NCBI RefSeq assembly: GCF_001990265.1
Contig: NZ_LYVN01000015.1
Coordinates: forward strand, 1 to 47,306
From: Sphingopyxis sp. KK2
Lineage (GTDB): Bacteria; Pseudomonadota; Alphaproteobacteria; Sphingomonadales; Sphingomonadaceae
Length of the DNA: 47,306 bases
Direction of reading: 5' to 3'
Part shown: positions 16,328-25,883 of the stretch, one piece after another
Position numbering within the stretch: the stretch's first letter is position 1
Layout of the letters: the number at the start of each line of letters is the position of its first letter
The notes under the pieces: generated by a model
Seen by the model: only the letters and a program-made list of their open reading frames with translations
Told to the model about the DNA's origin: nothing
Database searches by the model: none
Position numbers and translations under genes: made by a program

Positions 16328-16939
16328 ATGAAGCTTCATCTCTCTGTCGCCCTGCTCGGTGCAGCGGCGCTGACGCTCGGCGGTTGCGCAACCGCCGTCC
16401 CGCCGGTCGAAGTCACCCGGTTCCACAACGCGGTTCCCGGCTGGGCGCCCGGCACGCGCTACGCTATCGCGACCGCACCGGTCGACGGCCCGGCCGCGGG
16501 CATGCCGTCGATCGAATGGAACAGCTACCGCACCGCGGTCGACCAGCAATTGCAGCGCCAGGGACTCGTCGCCGCGGGATCGGGCGAACGCGCGCCCTTG
16601 CTCGTACGTATCGATTTCGACCGCAGCGAACGGGTGAGCGGCGGCGGCAACAGCCCGGTGTCGGTCGGCGTGGGCGGCGGCACCGGCGGTTACCGCTCGG
16701 GCGTCGGGCTCGGCGTCGGCTTTAGTTTCGGTGGCGGTCCGCGCCGCATCTACGACATCGGATTGTCGGTACGCATCGACGACGCAGCGACGGGCAATGC
16801 GCTTTGGGAAGGGCGCGCGCTTGCCGCCGTCCCCGCGAAGGCGCCCGCCGCGCAGCCGTCGCTCGCCGCCGCAAAATTGGCCGAAGCCCTATTCAAGGAC
16901 TTTCCCGGCGAATCGGGACGCACTATCAGCGTTCCATGA
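16328..16939 (+). CDS. DUF4136-type lipoprotein
   Basis: A 203-residue predicted lipoprotein. The signal peptide ends in the lipobox LGGC with Cys20, so it should be lipid-anchored in the envelope. The body has [16 protein letters not shown] at the mature N terminus, the strand-helix pair [19 protein letters not shown], a Gly/Ser/Val-rich stretch (about 95-135), and [24 protein letters not shown], resembling DUF4136. Two other ATGs (16316, 16319) are possible starts; 16328 gives the best signal peptide. Its stop overlaps the next start (ATGA). Function unknown. Confidence 0.8.
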   Translation: MKLHLSVALLGAAALTLGGCATAVPPVEVTRFHNAVPGWAPGTRYAIATAPVDGPAAGMPSIEWNSYRTAVDQQLQRQGLVAAGSGERAPLLVRIDFDRSERVSGGGNSPVSVGVGGGTGGYRSGVGLGVGFSFGGGPRRIYDIGLSVRIDDAATGNALWEGRALAAVPAKAPAAQPSLAAAKLAEALFKDFPGESGRTISVP

Positions 16940-18057
16940 CAATCAGCATCGACGCCGCCTTCGACAGCGGCAATATCGTCGTGGAGTCGCTCGCCGGCAC
17001 CACCGCCCGGCTCTCGATCCGCAGGGATCGTGAATCGGACTTCTTCCAATGGTTCCACTTTCGCGTCGGCTGCGCCGTCGGCGATGCGCTGGAACTCGCC
17101 ATCACCGGCGTCGCCTCCTCGGCCTATCCCGACGGCTGGCCCGACTATGCCGTGTGCGCCAGCACCGACCGCGAACATTGGTTCCGCCTCGACACGCGTT
17201 ACGACGCCGATGCCGACGGCGGCTCGCTGATCGTCCAGCACACCGCCGAAAGCCCGATCCTGTGGGTCGCCTATTTTGCGCCTTACTCGATGGAACGCCA
17301 TCACGACCTGATCGCGTCGGTCGCCGAATGCGAGGGCGTCACCTATCGCTGCCTCGGCCACAGCCTAGAAGGCCAGCCGATCGATTGCCTCGAAATGGGC
17401 AGCGGCGACACGCAGGTGTGGCTCTATGCGCGCCAGCATCCGGGCGAGAGCATGGCCGAATGGTGGATGGAAGGCGCGCTCGAAAAGCTCACCGACCCCG
17501 CCGATCCGCACGCGCGCTCGCTGCTCGCCAAATGCCGCTTCCACATCGTGCCCAACATGAATCCTGACGGCTCGCGCCGCGGCCATTTGCGCACCAATTT
17601 TGCGGGGGTGAATCTCAACCGCGAATGGCACGAGCCCACCGCCGAGCGCAGCCCCGAAGTCCTGTGCGTGCGCAATGCGATGGACGAGACCGGGGTCGAC
17701 TGGGCGATGGACGTCCATGGCGACGAAGCGATTCCGGCGGTCTTCTTCGCGGGCTTCGAGGGCATCCCCTCGCTCAAGCCCGAGCAGCAGCAGAAGTACA
17801 AGGATTTCCAGGCCGCGCTCGCCGCCGCGACCCCCGATTTCCAGGTCGATCTCGGCTATGTCGAATCGGCGCCGGGCCAAGCGAATCTGACGATGTCGAC
17901 GACCCAGCTCGCCGAACGCTTCGGCGCGGTGTCGATGACGCTCGAAATGCCGTTCAAGGACAATCGCGACCTCCCCGATCCCGTGCAGGGCTGGTCGCCC
18001 GAACGCTCGAAGCTGCTCGCACACGCTTGCCTGTCGACGCTCGACCAGATTCTCTGA
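16936..18057 (+). CDS. M14-family zinc carboxypeptidase (cytosolic carboxypeptidase-like)
   Basis: A 373-residue M14 metallopeptidase resembling the cytosolic carboxypeptidase subgroup. An N-terminal beta domain (residues 1-120) precedes the catalytic domain. Zinc ligands are His168 and Glu171 (QHPGES) and His261 (DVHGDE), with catalytic Glu336 in TLEMPFK. Substrate residues fall in [15 protein letters not shown] and NLNREW. No signal peptide is visible, so it should be cytoplasmic. Bacterial relatives have uncertain substrates; eukaryotic ones trim glutamates from tubulin. Its start overlaps the lipoprotein stop by four bases and its stop overlaps the GNAT start by one base. Confidence 0.92.
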   Translation: MTISIDAAFDSGNIVVESLAGTTARLSIRRDRESDFFQWFHFRVGCAVGDALELAITGVASSAYPDGWPDYAVCASTDREHWFRLDTRYDADADGGSLIVQHTAESPILWVAYFAPYSMERHHDLIASVAECEGVTYRCLGHSLEGQPIDCLEMGSGDTQVWLYARQHPGESMAEWWMEGALEKLTDPADPHARSLLAKCRFHIVPNMNPDGSRRGHLRTNFAGVNLNREWHEPTAERSPEVLCVRNAMDETGVDWAMDVHGDEAIPAVFFAGFEGIPSLKPEQQQKYKDFQAALAAATPDFQVDLGYVESAPGQANLTMSTTQLAERFGAVSMTLEMPFKDNRDLPDPVQGWSPERSKLLAHACLSTLDQIL

Positions 18058-18536
18058 TGGCCGATAGCGGCGCCTGGCATATCGTCGAGGACGATCTGTC
18101 GGGCGCCGCGATCCGCGCGCTGCTCGAGCAGCATTTTGCCGGCATGCTCGCCAATTCGCCGGCGGGCAGTTGTCATTTCCTCGATTTCGACGGGCTGCGT
18201 GCAGGCAATGTGACCTTCTGGTCGATCCACCGCGATGGCGCCCTCGCGGGCTGCGGCGCGCTCAAGATGCTCGATGCGGGCCATGGCGAGATCAAGTCGA
18301 TGCGCACGCACGACGCCTTCCTGCGCCAGGGCGTCGCCGCGCGCATGCTCGACCATATCCTCGCCGAAGCACAAGCGCGCGGAGCCGAAAGGCTCAGCCT
18401 CGAAACCGGGTCGAGCCCCGCCTTCGAACCCGCGCTCGCGCTCTATCGCCGCTATGGCTTCGAGGATTGCGAGCCCTTCGCCGATTACAAACCCGACCCG
18501 TTCAGCCGCTTCATGACGCGCGCGCTCCAGATATGA
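18057..18536 (+). CDS. GNAT family N-acetyltransferase
   Basis: A 159-residue GNAT acetyltransferase. The acetyl-CoA binding motif A is EIKSMRTHDAFLRQGVAARMLDHIL (about 78-102), where the canonical RxxGxG/A loop reads RQGVAA. The substrate-side LSLETGSSPAFEPALALYRRYGFEDCEPF is typical of this class. Acetyl acceptor unknown. The ATG shares one base with the stop of the M14 gene (TGATG), so expression is coupled to it, suggesting work on peptide or amino-acid products; that link is inference. Confidence 0.93.
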   Translation: MADSGAWHIVEDDLSGAAIRALLEQHFAGMLANSPAGSCHFLDFDGLRAGNVTFWSIHRDGALAGCGALKMLDAGHGEIKSMRTHDAFLRQGVAARMLDHILAEAQARGAERLSLETGSSPAFEPALALYRRYGFEDCEPFADYKPDPFSRFMTRALQI

Positions 18537-18540
18537 AAAC

Positions 18541-18566
18541 GGGGCCCGGAAGGGACTCCGGACCCC
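18541..18566 (-). terminator. Terminator of hsp20
   Basis: A 10-bp stem (arms 18541-18550 and 18557-18566, 6-base loop) lies between the convergent GNAT and hsp20 genes. Read on the minus strand, its single imperfect pair becomes a G-U wobble and the stem is followed by GTTTTC, so it fits best as the end of the hsp20 transcript. Confidence 0.65.
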
Positions 18567-18593
18567 GCCTATTTCAAGCCGGGAGAGGCGCGG

Positions 18594-19055
18594 TTACGCG
18601 GCCTTTTTGTCGCCGTCGAACAGGGTCGGCTGCGTGCCGCCGATCGCGATCTTGTGCGGCTTCATCGCCTCGGGCACTTCGCGCACCAGGTCGATGACCA
18701 GCAGGCCGTCGGCCAGATCGGCGGTGCTCACGCGCACGAAGTCGGCGAGCTGGAAGCGGCGTTCGAAGGCGCGCGTCGCGATTCCGCTATAAAGAAGCTG
18801 GCGGCCTTCGCCTTCGCCCACCGCCGCCTTGCGGCCGCTGACGAGCAGCATATTCTGCTGCGCGGTGATGTCGATCTCGTCGCTCTTGAACCCCGCCACC
18901 GCGACGGTGATGCGGAAATGGTCGTCGGCGATCTTCTCGATGTCGAAGGGCGGATAGTTTTCGGCGCCCGAACCGCTCGTTTCGAGGAATTCGAACAAGC
19001 GGTCGAAACCGACGGTCGAACGGCGATAGGGGGTCCAGTCGAAGCTGTTACGCAT
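18594..19055 (-). CDS. Small heat shock protein Hsp20 (IbpA-type)
   Basis: A 153-residue alpha-crystallin-domain chaperone of the IbpA type, which holds unfolding proteins for later refolding. The N terminus [21 protein letters not shown] is characteristic. The alpha-crystallin domain spans about residues 36-125 ([23 protein letters not shown] to [14 protein letters not shown]), with [13 protein letters not shown] inside. The C-terminal IxI-like motif is KIAIG. The ATG at 19053-19055 has an AAGGAAG Shine-Dalgarno eight bases upstream, and that SD lies inside a hairpin with a bulged G, a ROSE-type thermometer (see separate entry). Confidence 0.95.
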   Translation of the reverse strand: MRNSFDWTPYRRSTVGFDRLFEFLETSGSGAENYPPFDIEKIADDHFRITVAVAGFKSDEIDITAQQNMLLVSGRKAAVGEGEGRQLLYSGIATRAFERRFQLADFVRVSTADLADGLLVIDLVREVPEAMKPHKIAIGGTQPTLFDGDKKAA

Positions 19056-19138
19056 GGGTCTTTCTTCCTTTTGCAAAGCGAAGTCAGGGACCGCGGCAGC
19101 GCGCCGCGATCGCCACCCGGCCCCGTGATGGCGGCCGG
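19056..19138 (-). promoter_or_regulatory. ROSE-like RNA thermometer in hsp20 5' UTR
   Basis: The hsp20 leader folds into three consecutive hairpins. The 5' one has arms at 19117-19122 and 19133-19138. The middle one has arms at 19092-19097 and 19103-19108. The last, at 19064-19083, pairs the Shine-Dalgarno AAGGAAG with an upstream CTTC-G-CTTT strand. That strand contains TCGCT, matching the ROSE consensus U(U/C)GCU, and leaves the expected bulged G opposite the Shine-Dalgarno. ROSE elements melt at heat-shock temperature and release translation of small heat-shock genes in alphaproteobacteria. Confidence 0.8.
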
Positions 19139-19243
19139 ATGAGGCGAATCTGGTGGCGGCTGAAACCATTTCAAGAGGGGCCTTGGCCTTTGCGCAAAAG
19201 CCGCGCTATGGCGCCCGCGATCACTCCTTGGGAAGGACCGGAA

Positions 19244-19930
19244 ATGCCGCAGCTCATCCTCATCCGTCACGGCCAGTCGCAGTGGAATCTAGAAAATCGC
19301 TTCACCGGCTGGTGGGACGTCGATGTGACCGAAAAGGGCGCGGCCGAGGCGAAGGCCGCGGGCGAGTTGATGAAGGCCAAGGGCATCGCGCCCGACACCT
19401 GCTTCACCTCGGTCCAGACGCGCGCGATCAAGACGCTCAACCTCGCGCTCGAAGCGATGGGGCGGCTGTGGCTGCCGGTGACCAAGGACTGGCGCCTCAA
19501 CGAACGCCATTATGGCGGGCTCACCGGGCTCGACAAGGCCGAGACCGCGGCGAAGCATGGCGACGATCAGGTCAAGATCTGGCGCCGCAGCTTCGACATC
19601 CCGCCGCCGCCGCTCGACGCCGGCTCGCCCTACGACCTCGCCAGCGATCCGCGCTACGCCGGCATCGCGATCCCGAACACCGAAAGCCTCAAGGACACGA
19701 TCGCGCGCGTCCTGCCTTATTATCAGGCCGAAATCGAACCCGAGCTCGCGGCGGGCAAGACGGTGCTGATCTCGGCGCATGGCAACAGCCTGCGCGCGCT
19801 CGTCAAGCATCTGTCGGGCATTTCGGACGCCGACATCACCGGGCTCGAAATCCCGACCGGCCAGCCGATCGTCTATGACCTCAACGACGACCTGACCGCG
19901 CGCGAGCGTTATTACCTCAGCGAACGCTGA
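19244..19930 (+). CDS. gpmA: 2,3-bisphosphoglycerate-dependent phosphoglycerate mutase
   Basis: A 228-residue cofactor-dependent phosphoglycerate mutase interconverting 3- and 2-phosphoglycerate in glycolysis. The phospho-histidine is His9 in [25 protein letters not shown], the catalytic-acid region [16 protein letters not shown], and the second histidine motif [16 protein letters not shown] are all intact. The ATG at 19244 follows GGAAGG; the longer upstream frame would run through the hsp20 leader. A short palindromic hairpin sits just after its stop. Confidence 0.96.
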   Translation: MPQLILIRHGQSQWNLENRFTGWWDVDVTEKGAAEAKAAGELMKAKGIAPDTCFTSVQTRAIKTLNLALEAMGRLWLPVTKDWRLNERHYGGLTGLDKAETAAKHGDDQVKIWRRSFDIPPPPLDAGSPYDLASDPRYAGIAIPNTESLKDTIARVLPYYQAEIEPELAAGKTVLISAHGNSLRALVKHLSGISDADITGLEIPTGQPIVYDLNDDLTARERYYLSER

Positions 19931-19939
19931 GCTGCTGTT

Positions 19940-19957
19940 CCCCGACGAAAGCCGGGG
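19940..19957. repeat. Short palindrome with GAAA loop (copy 1)
   Basis: The stem CCCCG-a-C / G-c-CGGGG encloses GAAA and is followed by TCC. It lies between the convergent gpmA and TonB-receptor genes. It closely resembles the palindrome at 31590-31607. Such C-rich/GAAA/G-rich palindromes look like a dispersed intergenic repeat, and may double as a transcription end. Confidence 0.5.
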
Positions 19958-19963
19958 TCCAGA

Positions 19964-22057
19964 TCACAGCGTCCCGGTCACCGTCAGCTGGAAATATTGC
20001 CCGAACTTGCGCTGGCGGCTCTCGCTGAACGCGATCGGTCCGTCGCGCCGGTCGACATAGACGATACGGTCGAACCCGTCCTTCATCCCCGCAAGGTTGC
20101 GGTACGACAGCTTGACCGTGAAGCCCGCGACATTCTTGTGCTCGACAAAGGCGGTGACGAAGGGCCCGACCGTATATTCCTTCTCGATCGCGTCGAGCCG
20201 GAGACCCGGACTGAATCGTTCGTCGAAATAGCCGCCACCCCACGCGAAATTGGTGCCCGGCACATCGTGGCGCAGGCTGAGGTCGGCTATATATTCCTGC
20301 CCGAAGCTCTGGTCGCGCCATTGGTCGGTCAGCGGGTCGCGCACGCGGTTGCGGCGCCAGGTGACGTCGGCGTTGATCCGCGCGCCCTTCCAACCCAGCG
20401 GGTCGAGCAGCAACGTCCCCTTGGTGGTGACGCGATAGAGATGCGCAGGCGGCAGGTTGCCGCGTCCTTCGGTGGTCGCCGATAGCGGGATCTGGTCGAC
20501 GAGATCCTGCGCATAGCCATAGGCAAAGGCGACCGACGCATTGCCCCACTTGCCCATGTCCTGCACCCATTCGAGCTCGGTGCGGTTGACGACCGGCGGG
20601 ACGAGCTGGCCGTTGCCGCCATTGCCCTGCCCGTTCGCGACGTCGACCGAGCTCGCGAAGTCGAAGAAATTGAGCTGGTCGACGCGGCGCTGGACGAACC
20701 AGTTGATCGTCGTCTTCGACCCCACCTTCCACGCCAGCGCGAACTTGCCCTTCGGCCGGACGAAACGCCGCGTCGCGCCGTCCGGCCCCGACGAGCTCAG
20801 CTCGCTATATTCGGCGGCGAGGTTGAGCTGCGCGGTCAGGTTCGGCGCGAGCGCGCGGCCCCAGGTCAGCGACGCCTCGCCGCGCTTTTCCTCGACCTTG
20901 GTCCGCTCGCCGCCGAAAGGAACCGGCAGGAAGCTGTCGTTCGGTTGCAGCACCGCAAATTCGGCATCAACGTCGAGTGTATTATACGCGCCTTCGAGCG
21001 CGACCTGCCAGTCGGTCCCGCTGCCGGTGCGCCAGCTATATTCGCCGCGCAGGATCGATTCGCTCTCGTCGGCGGTCTGGCTGAAGCGTTCGCCCTTGCG
21101 ACCGTCGTTCTCGCGATCGACGATGAAGCTGTCGACGAAGGGGCTGTGCTCGAAACGATAGAGCGAGATCAGCTTGAGGCGGCCCTTGCCCAGCCCCATC
21201 TCGTAATCGCCACCGATGTCGAAATTATATTCGTCTTCGGTGAACCGGAATTCCTCGGTCACCCGGCCGAAGACGGGCTGGACCGAAGTGCCGGTCACCT
21301 GCTCGCGCAGCAGCTGCAACTGCCCGCCGGCGTTGAAATTCCACTTGTTGCCATTCGCCGTGGTGCGCGCGAGCGCCGCCGACAGCCGCGGCCGGTCGCC
21401 GTCATAGGCGCCAAACTCGTCGCGCACGAACAACAGATTGCCATCGCCGTCGAAGCGCCGCTCGGGCCCCCAATGGCCCGACCGGTTTGCCTCATTCTTC
21501 AGGCTCAGCGTGACCTGCGTGCCGTCCAGTTTGCCGGTGGTCGAAATCTCACCGTTCAGCCAATTATCCTCGATGCGCGGGCGCCATTCGGGCTGCCAGC
21601 GGATCGTGGTCTTGAAGCCGCCGGTCGCGCCGGCGCCCGCGACCAGCACGACATTGGCGACCTGCCCGGTCAGGCCGGGGACACTCAGGCTCGCGCCGTC
21701 GACGATATCGATATAGGCCACCTGCGTCGCGGTGATCCGCGACAGCGCAGTGCGCGCATCGGTGGTCTTGCTCGCGATGCGCTCGCCGTTAATCAGCACA
21801 TTCTCGGTCGCCTGCCCCAGCCCGCGATCGCCGCCGTTGGTGCCCGTGACAATCAGGAAGCCGGGGACCTTCTCGACCATGTCGAGTGCGGTGCGCGGGG
21901 CAAAGCGGGTGAAGTCGGCGGGGGTATAGCGCTCGGCGCCATTGACGGGAACCGGGATCGCGGCGGGCGCGTCGCCGGTTGGCTCCTGCGCCCAGACGGG
22001 GGCCGCCGACGCCAGCAGGATCGCCGCGAACGACGTGCGAAAAACAAAGGCCGACAT
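19964..22057 (-). CDS. TonB-dependent outer-membrane receptor
   Basis: A 697-residue TonB-dependent receptor. The signal peptide is MSAFVFRTSFAAILLASAAPVWAQ (cleavage after AQ). The plug domain (about 40-150) includes TALDMVEKVPGFLIV, VLINGERIASK and QVAYIDIVDGAS. The rest is beta-barrel with alternating aromatic strands and ends with a short QYFQLTVTGTL terminal strand. The ATG at 22055-22057 follows a GGGGGAG ribosome-binding site. No canonical TonB box is obvious after the signal peptide. Substrate cannot be predicted: no siderophore or sugar-use gene lies nearby. It is small for a sphingomonad receptor. Confidence 0.9.
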   Translation of the reverse strand: MSAFVFRTSFAAILLASAAPVWAQEPTGDAPAAIPVPVNGAERYTPADFTRFAPRTALDMVEKVPGFLIVTGTNGGDRGLGQATENVLINGERIASKTTDARTALSRITATQVAYIDIVDGASLSVPGLTGQVANVVLVAGAGATGGFKTTIRWQPEWRPRIEDNWLNGEISTTGKLDGTQVTLSLKNEANRSGHWGPERRFDGDGNLLFVRDEFGAYDGDRPRLSAALARTTANGNKWNFNAGGQLQLLREQVTGTSVQPVFGRVTEEFRFTEDEYNFDIGGDYEMGLGKGRLKLISLYRFEHSPFVDSFIVDRENDGRKGERFSQTADESESILRGEYSWRTGSGTDWQVALEGAYNTLDVDAEFAVLQPNDSFLPVPFGGERTKVEEKRGEASLTWGRALAPNLTAQLNLAAEYSELSSSGPDGATRRFVRPKGKFALAWKVGSKTTINWFVQRRVDQLNFFDFASSVDVANGQGNGGNGQLVPPVVNRTELEWVQDMGKWGNASVAFAYGYAQDLVDQIPLSATTEGRGNLPPAHLYRVTTKGTLLLDPLGWKGARINADVTWRRNRVRDPLTDQWRDQSFGQEYIADLSLRHDVPGTNFAWGGGYFDERFSPGLRLDAIEKEYTVGPFVTAFVEHKNVAGFTVKLSYRNLAGMKDGFDRIVYVDRRDGPIAFSESRQRKFGQYFQLTVTGTL

Positions 22058-22186
22058 GACTCCCCCCAACCGCGCCGCGATCGAGATGCAGCCCGTCTTT
22101 ATGCGACTAGTTCGCAATAGTGAAATGGCCCGCGATTGTCTACCAACGGCGCCCAGCCCTCGACGAGCGCCGTTTGACCCGCAATT

Positions 22187-23029
22187 TCAGTCGCGCAGCA
22201 ACTCGTTGATTCCGGTCTTCGCGCGCGTCTTGGCATCGACGCGCTTGACGATCACCGCGCAATAGAGCGACGGCCCCGGCGTTCCGTCGGGGAGCGGCTT
22301 GCCCGGCAGCGACCCCGGCACGACGACCGAGTAAGCCGGAACCTCGCCCATAAAGACCTCGCCCGTCGCGCGGTCGATGATCTTCGTCGAGGCGCCGAGA
22401 TAGACGCCCATCGACAGCACCGCGCCCTCGCGCACGATCACGCCCTCGGCGACCTCGGCGCGCGCGCCGATGAAGGCGCCGTCCTCGATCACCACCGGTC
22501 CGGCCTGCAGCGGCTCGAGCACGCCGCCGATCCCCGCGCCGCCCGACAGATGGACATTGGCGCCGATCTGCGCGCAGCTGCCGACCGTCGCCCAGGCGTC
22601 GACCATCGATCCCTCGCCGACATAGGCGCCGATGTTGACGAAGCTCGGCATCAGCACCGCGCCCTTGCTGATAAAGGCGCCGCGGCGGACGATCGATCCG
22701 GGGACGGCGCGGAAGCCCGCGTCGCGGAAGCGATTCTCGCCCCAGCCGGCGAATTTCGACGGCACCTTGTCCCACCAGGTCGCGCCGCCGGCGCCGCCCT
22801 CGATGATTTCCATGTCGTTGAGGCGGAAGGACAGCAGCACCGCCTTCTTCAGCCACTGGTTGACCTGCCAGGTGCCGTCCACATCGCGCTCCGCGACGCG
22901 AAAGCTGCCGTCGTCGAGCCCCGCGAGCGCGGTCTCGACCGCGTCGCGCACCGCGCCCGTCGTCGTCAGTCCCAGATTGTCGCGATCGTCCCAGGCGGCC
23001 TCGATCGTCGATTGCAGGTCGGTCGTCAT
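22187..23029 (-). CDS. dapD: Tetrahydrodipicolinate N-succinyltransferase DapD
   Basis: A 280-residue DapD, which transfers succinyl from succinyl-CoA to tetrahydrodipicolinate in the lysine/diaminopimelate pathway. The N-terminal helical domain runs to about residue 100. The left-handed beta-helix of hexapeptide repeats follows ([27 protein letters not shown], then [21 protein letters not shown] and [21 protein letters not shown]). The C-terminal ends [18 protein letters not shown]. The start at 23027-23029 overlaps the stop of the upstream HAD gene (ATGA). Confidence 0.97.
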   Translation of the reverse strand: MTTDLQSTIEAAWDDRDNLGLTTTGAVRDAVETALAGLDDGSFRVAERDVDGTWQVNQWLKKAVLLSFRLNDMEIIEGGAGGATWWDKVPSKFAGWGENRFRDAGFRAVPGSIVRRGAFISKGAVLMPSFVNIGAYVGEGSMVDAWATVGSCAQIGANVHLSGGAGIGGVLEPLQAGPVVIEDGAFIGARAEVAEGVIVREGAVLSMGVYLGASTKIIDRATGEVFMGEVPAYSVVVPGSLPGKPLPDGTPGPSLYCAVIVKRVDAKTRAKTGINELLRD

Positions 23030-23703
23030 GAAATCCCCCAGGGTGTCGGCAAATTGTCGAGCCAGTCCGAAATGTCGTTCACATGGAAATCGACCTGATC
23101 CGGCAGGTGGTCGCGATGGCCGCTTTCGCTGCCATTGTCCAGCCACACGGTCGTCATACCCAGCGCCTTCGCCGGGGTCAGGTTGCGCGCCATATCCTCG
23201 ACGAACAGGCTGCGTTCGGGAACGACGCCCAGATGGTCGACCATCATCCGGTAGGCGGCGGGGTCGGGCTTGGGCGTATATCGGGTGATCCGGATGTCGC
23301 AGATGCCGTCGAACAGGTCGGCGATTCCGCGCGCCTCCAGCACCCGCGCCGCATAATCGGCATCGGCGTTGGTGAAGATCAGCTTGCGGCCGGGCAGCCG
23401 TTCGAGGCCTGCGCGCAGCCGCGCATCGGGGGCGATGCGGTCGAGCGCGATGGCGTGAACGTCGACCAGGAAATCCTCGGGAAGCACGCCGTGATGGCGC
23501 ATCAGCCCCGCCATCGTCGTGCCATGGTCGTGGAAATATTGCTTCTGCACCCGCCGCGCCTCGACCGCGTCGACATCGAGCAGCCGCATGATGAAGGCGC
23601 CCATGCGCTCGTCGATCAGGTCGAACAGCTTCGCCGACGGCGGATAGAGCGTGTTGTCGAGATCGAAGATCCAGCTGTCGATATCGGCGAGGCGCGCGGT
23701 CAT
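23026..23703 (-). CDS. HAD-family hydrolase, pyrimidine 5'-nucleotidase type
   Basis: A 225-residue HAD phosphatase. The nucleophile motif is FDLDNTLYP with Asp14 and Asp16, motif II lies in FTNADADYA, and the Lys and acidic motifs are [14 protein letters not shown] and [23 protein letters not shown]. This set matches the SDT1/YjjG-like pyrimidine 5'-nucleotidase group often found beside dapD. It probably dephosphorylates a small nucleotide or a pathway intermediate; substrate is uncertain. The ATG at 23701-23703 was chosen because it gives the conserved spacing to DLDNT. Confidence 0.9.
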   Translation of the reverse strand: MTARLADIDSWIFDLDNTLYPPSAKLFDLIDERMGAFIMRLLDVDAVEARRVQKQYFHDHGTTMAGLMRHHGVLPEDFLVDVHAIALDRIAPDARLRAGLERLPGRKLIFTNADADYAARVLEARGIADLFDGICDIRITRYTPKPDPAAYRMMVDHLGVVPERSLFVEDMARNLTPAKALGMTTVWLDNGSESGHRDHLPDQVDFHVNDISDWLDNLPTPWGIS

Positions 23704-23859
23704 GCGGCGGCGCTTAGCGGTGGCCAGTAGAGAGAACAAGGAGTCTGGATTGGTGGTGGGGTTAGATGTGCTGAGCCGATGGCATCAGAATGGCGGCAGA
23801 CAGATTGATTCTTCCTCTCTATGTCGACATCGCTACGCATTTGGTGGGGATGAGAAGAT

Positions 23860-25878
23860 ATGGGTTATCGGAGTGAGATTGACGGTCTGAGGGCCGTTGC
23901 TGTCATTCCTGTCATTCTCTTTCATGCCGGCGCGTCGATTTTCGGCGGCGGTTTCGTAGGCGTAGACGTGTTTTTCGTCATCAGCGGTTATCTGATCACG
24001 GGGATACTGATCGACGAATTGGAAAGCGGCAAGTTTTCTATTGTTCATTTCTATGAACGACGCGCCCGGCGTATCCTTCCGGCATTATTCCTAGTTATAT
24101 TTTGCTGCATCCCATTCGCGTTGATTTGGATGACACCCAATCAACTGAGTGCATTTGCGAGAAGTGCATTTGCCGTAGTGATTTTCTCTTCGAACTTTCT
24201 TTTCTGGAGAGAGCAAAATTATTTTTCACCTACGGCGGAGTTGAGTCCGTTGCTTCACACATGGAGCTTGGCCGTCGAAGAGCAATATTATCTGGTGTTC
24301 CCCGTTCTTCTCCTGTTGCTGTGGCGATTAGGGCGGCGGAAGATTTTCTTGACGATCGTCGCGATAGCCGTCTTCAGCTTACTTGCCAGCGAATGGGCAT
24401 GGCGCCACCAACCGAGCGCCAACTTCTTTCTCGCGCCCACACGAGCATGGGAATTGATGGCAGGATCGGCCTGTGCCTTCATGCTTCGCGATCGGCGGCC
24501 GACGCCGAACAATTGGCTGAGCGCAGCAGGTCTGGCGATGATTTTCTATGCGGTTTTCACGTTTGACGAGGCAACGCCGTTCCCGAGCCTTTACGCAATC
24601 ATACCGGTCGTTGGCACGATGCTGGTGATCCTCTTCGCTTCCGGGGAAACATGGGTCAACCGACTGTTGAGTCTACCGGCTTTGGTTGGGGTCGGATTGA
24701 TCAGCTATAGCGCCTATCTTTGGCATCAGCCGCTGTTTGCCTTTGCCCGCATACGCAGCATCAATGAGCCTGCGCCGATTCTGATGGCGTTACTGGCGCT
24801 GGCCTCTCTGATACTGGCCTATTTCAGCTGGCGTTTTGTTGAACAGCTCTTTCGGAAGCCGGAGAAGCTGTTCCTGCCAACGCGTGGAAAGCTTTTCACG
24901 GCGAGCGCCGCAGTTGCGGGGGTCATCGCAATCCTGGGTGTCACTGGACATTACATGAGCGGATTGCCGCAGCGTTTCGATCCAGCCGTGTTGCAGTTTG
25001 CGCAGTCATCCGATGACAAAGCGCCTATGACATGCTTTTCCGATGAGCGCTCGAGCCTTCCCCGTCACCCACGTGCTGACTGCCTGTATCTGAGCGGTGA
25101 TGCGCGCCCGCCGGTGCTGATAATCGGTGATAGCCATGCCTGGGCGGCTTCGCAGGTGATGATGGCAGAATTGCAAAAGGCTGGGATTAGCTATTATTAT
25201 GCGACTTATGGATCGTGTTTACCGCTAGCCGGTTTTCGCAAGTTCGAGCCGGTGAAAAACCATCAATGCTCGCAATTCAACAGAGACACGCTAGAATTCG
25301 CGCGATCGCTTGGCGTTGGGTCCGTCGTTCTTATGGCTCGTTTTCCGATGTACCTTCGCGGCGACCGATATGATAATGGCGAAGGGGGCATAGAGTCAGG
25401 CGACCGAATATTTGCTGACTTGGACGAACGCACGCAAAGCCGTTGGGACGATCCTGCGCGCCGCATGCGAGTCCTTCATGGCTATGAGAGCCGGATTCGT
25501 GAACTCGCCAGTGAATTCAATGTGGTGCTGGTCTACCCTGTACCTGAGGCCGGATGGAATGTCCCCCGATATGCCTTCAAGAAAGCGCTATTCGACGGTC
25601 AACGGCAACCTGTCGTCAGCACATCCTATAATCGCTACAAAGAGCGAACGATCGAGGTGAGGGAACTTTTCGACCGCTTAGTGACAGAAGTACCGTCGGT
25701 GCATGCCGCCCGCGTGGAATCCGCATTCTGCGTTGCTGCTACCGATCGATGTGTGAATGCGGATGCGCAGGGAATCTACTATTATGACGATGATCATCTG
25801 AGCAACGCCGGCGCGCGGCGAGTTGTACCGATCATCATAAATACCATCAAGGAATCCCGCCAGCCCCACGCGCGATGA
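23860..25878 (+). CDS. Acyltransferase-3 / SGNH fusion protein (OafA/YrhL-type O-acetyltransferase)
   Basis: A 672-residue membrane acyltransferase. Residues 1-340 form the acyltransferase-3 domain with about ten hydrophobic helices. His22 (FHAG) and the motif LLHTWSLAVEEQYYLVFP (131-148) are present. After a further membrane helix (about 345-362) a periplasmic SGNH domain starts with IIGDSH (421-426; Ser425) and ends with DDDHLS (Asp643, His646). Such two-domain proteins O-acetylate surface or secreted glycans such as O-antigen or exopolysaccharide. Base composition is clearly lower in GC than all neighbours, with TTA, ATA and AAT codons unusual here. It stands alone, without a glycan-synthesis locus nearby, and is probably acquired. 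Confidence 0.93.
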   Translation: MGYRSEIDGLRAVAVIPVILFHAGASIFGGGFVGVDVFFVISGYLITGILIDELESGKFSIVHFYERRARRILPALFLVIFCCIPFALIWMTPNQLSAFARSAFAVVIFSSNFLFWREQNYFSPTAELSPLLHTWSLAVEEQYYLVFPVLLLLLWRLGRRKIFLTIVAIAVFSLLASEWAWRHQPSANFFLAPTRAWELMAGSACAFMLRDRRPTPNNWLSAAGLAMIFYAVFTFDEATPFPSLYAIIPVVGTMLVILFASGETWVNRLLSLPALVGVGLISYSAYLWHQPLFAFARIRSINEPAPILMALLALASLILAYFSWRFVEQLFRKPEKLFLPTRGKLFTASAAVAGVIAILGVTGHYMSGLPQRFDPAVLQFAQSSDDKAPMTCFSDERSSLPRHPRADCLYLSGDARPPVLIIGDSHAWAASQVMMAELQKAGISYYYATYGSCLPLAGFRKFEPVKNHQCSQFNRDTLEFARSLGVGSVVLMARFPMYLRGDRYDNGEGGIESGDRIFADLDERTQSRWDDPARRMRVLHGYESRIRELASEFNVVLVYPVPEAGWNVPRYAFKKALFDGQRQPVVSTSYNRYKERTIEVRELFDRLVTEVPSVHAARVESAFCVAATDRCVNADAQGIYYYDDDHLSNAGARRVVPIIINTIKESRQPHAR

Positions 25879-25883
25879 GAAGT

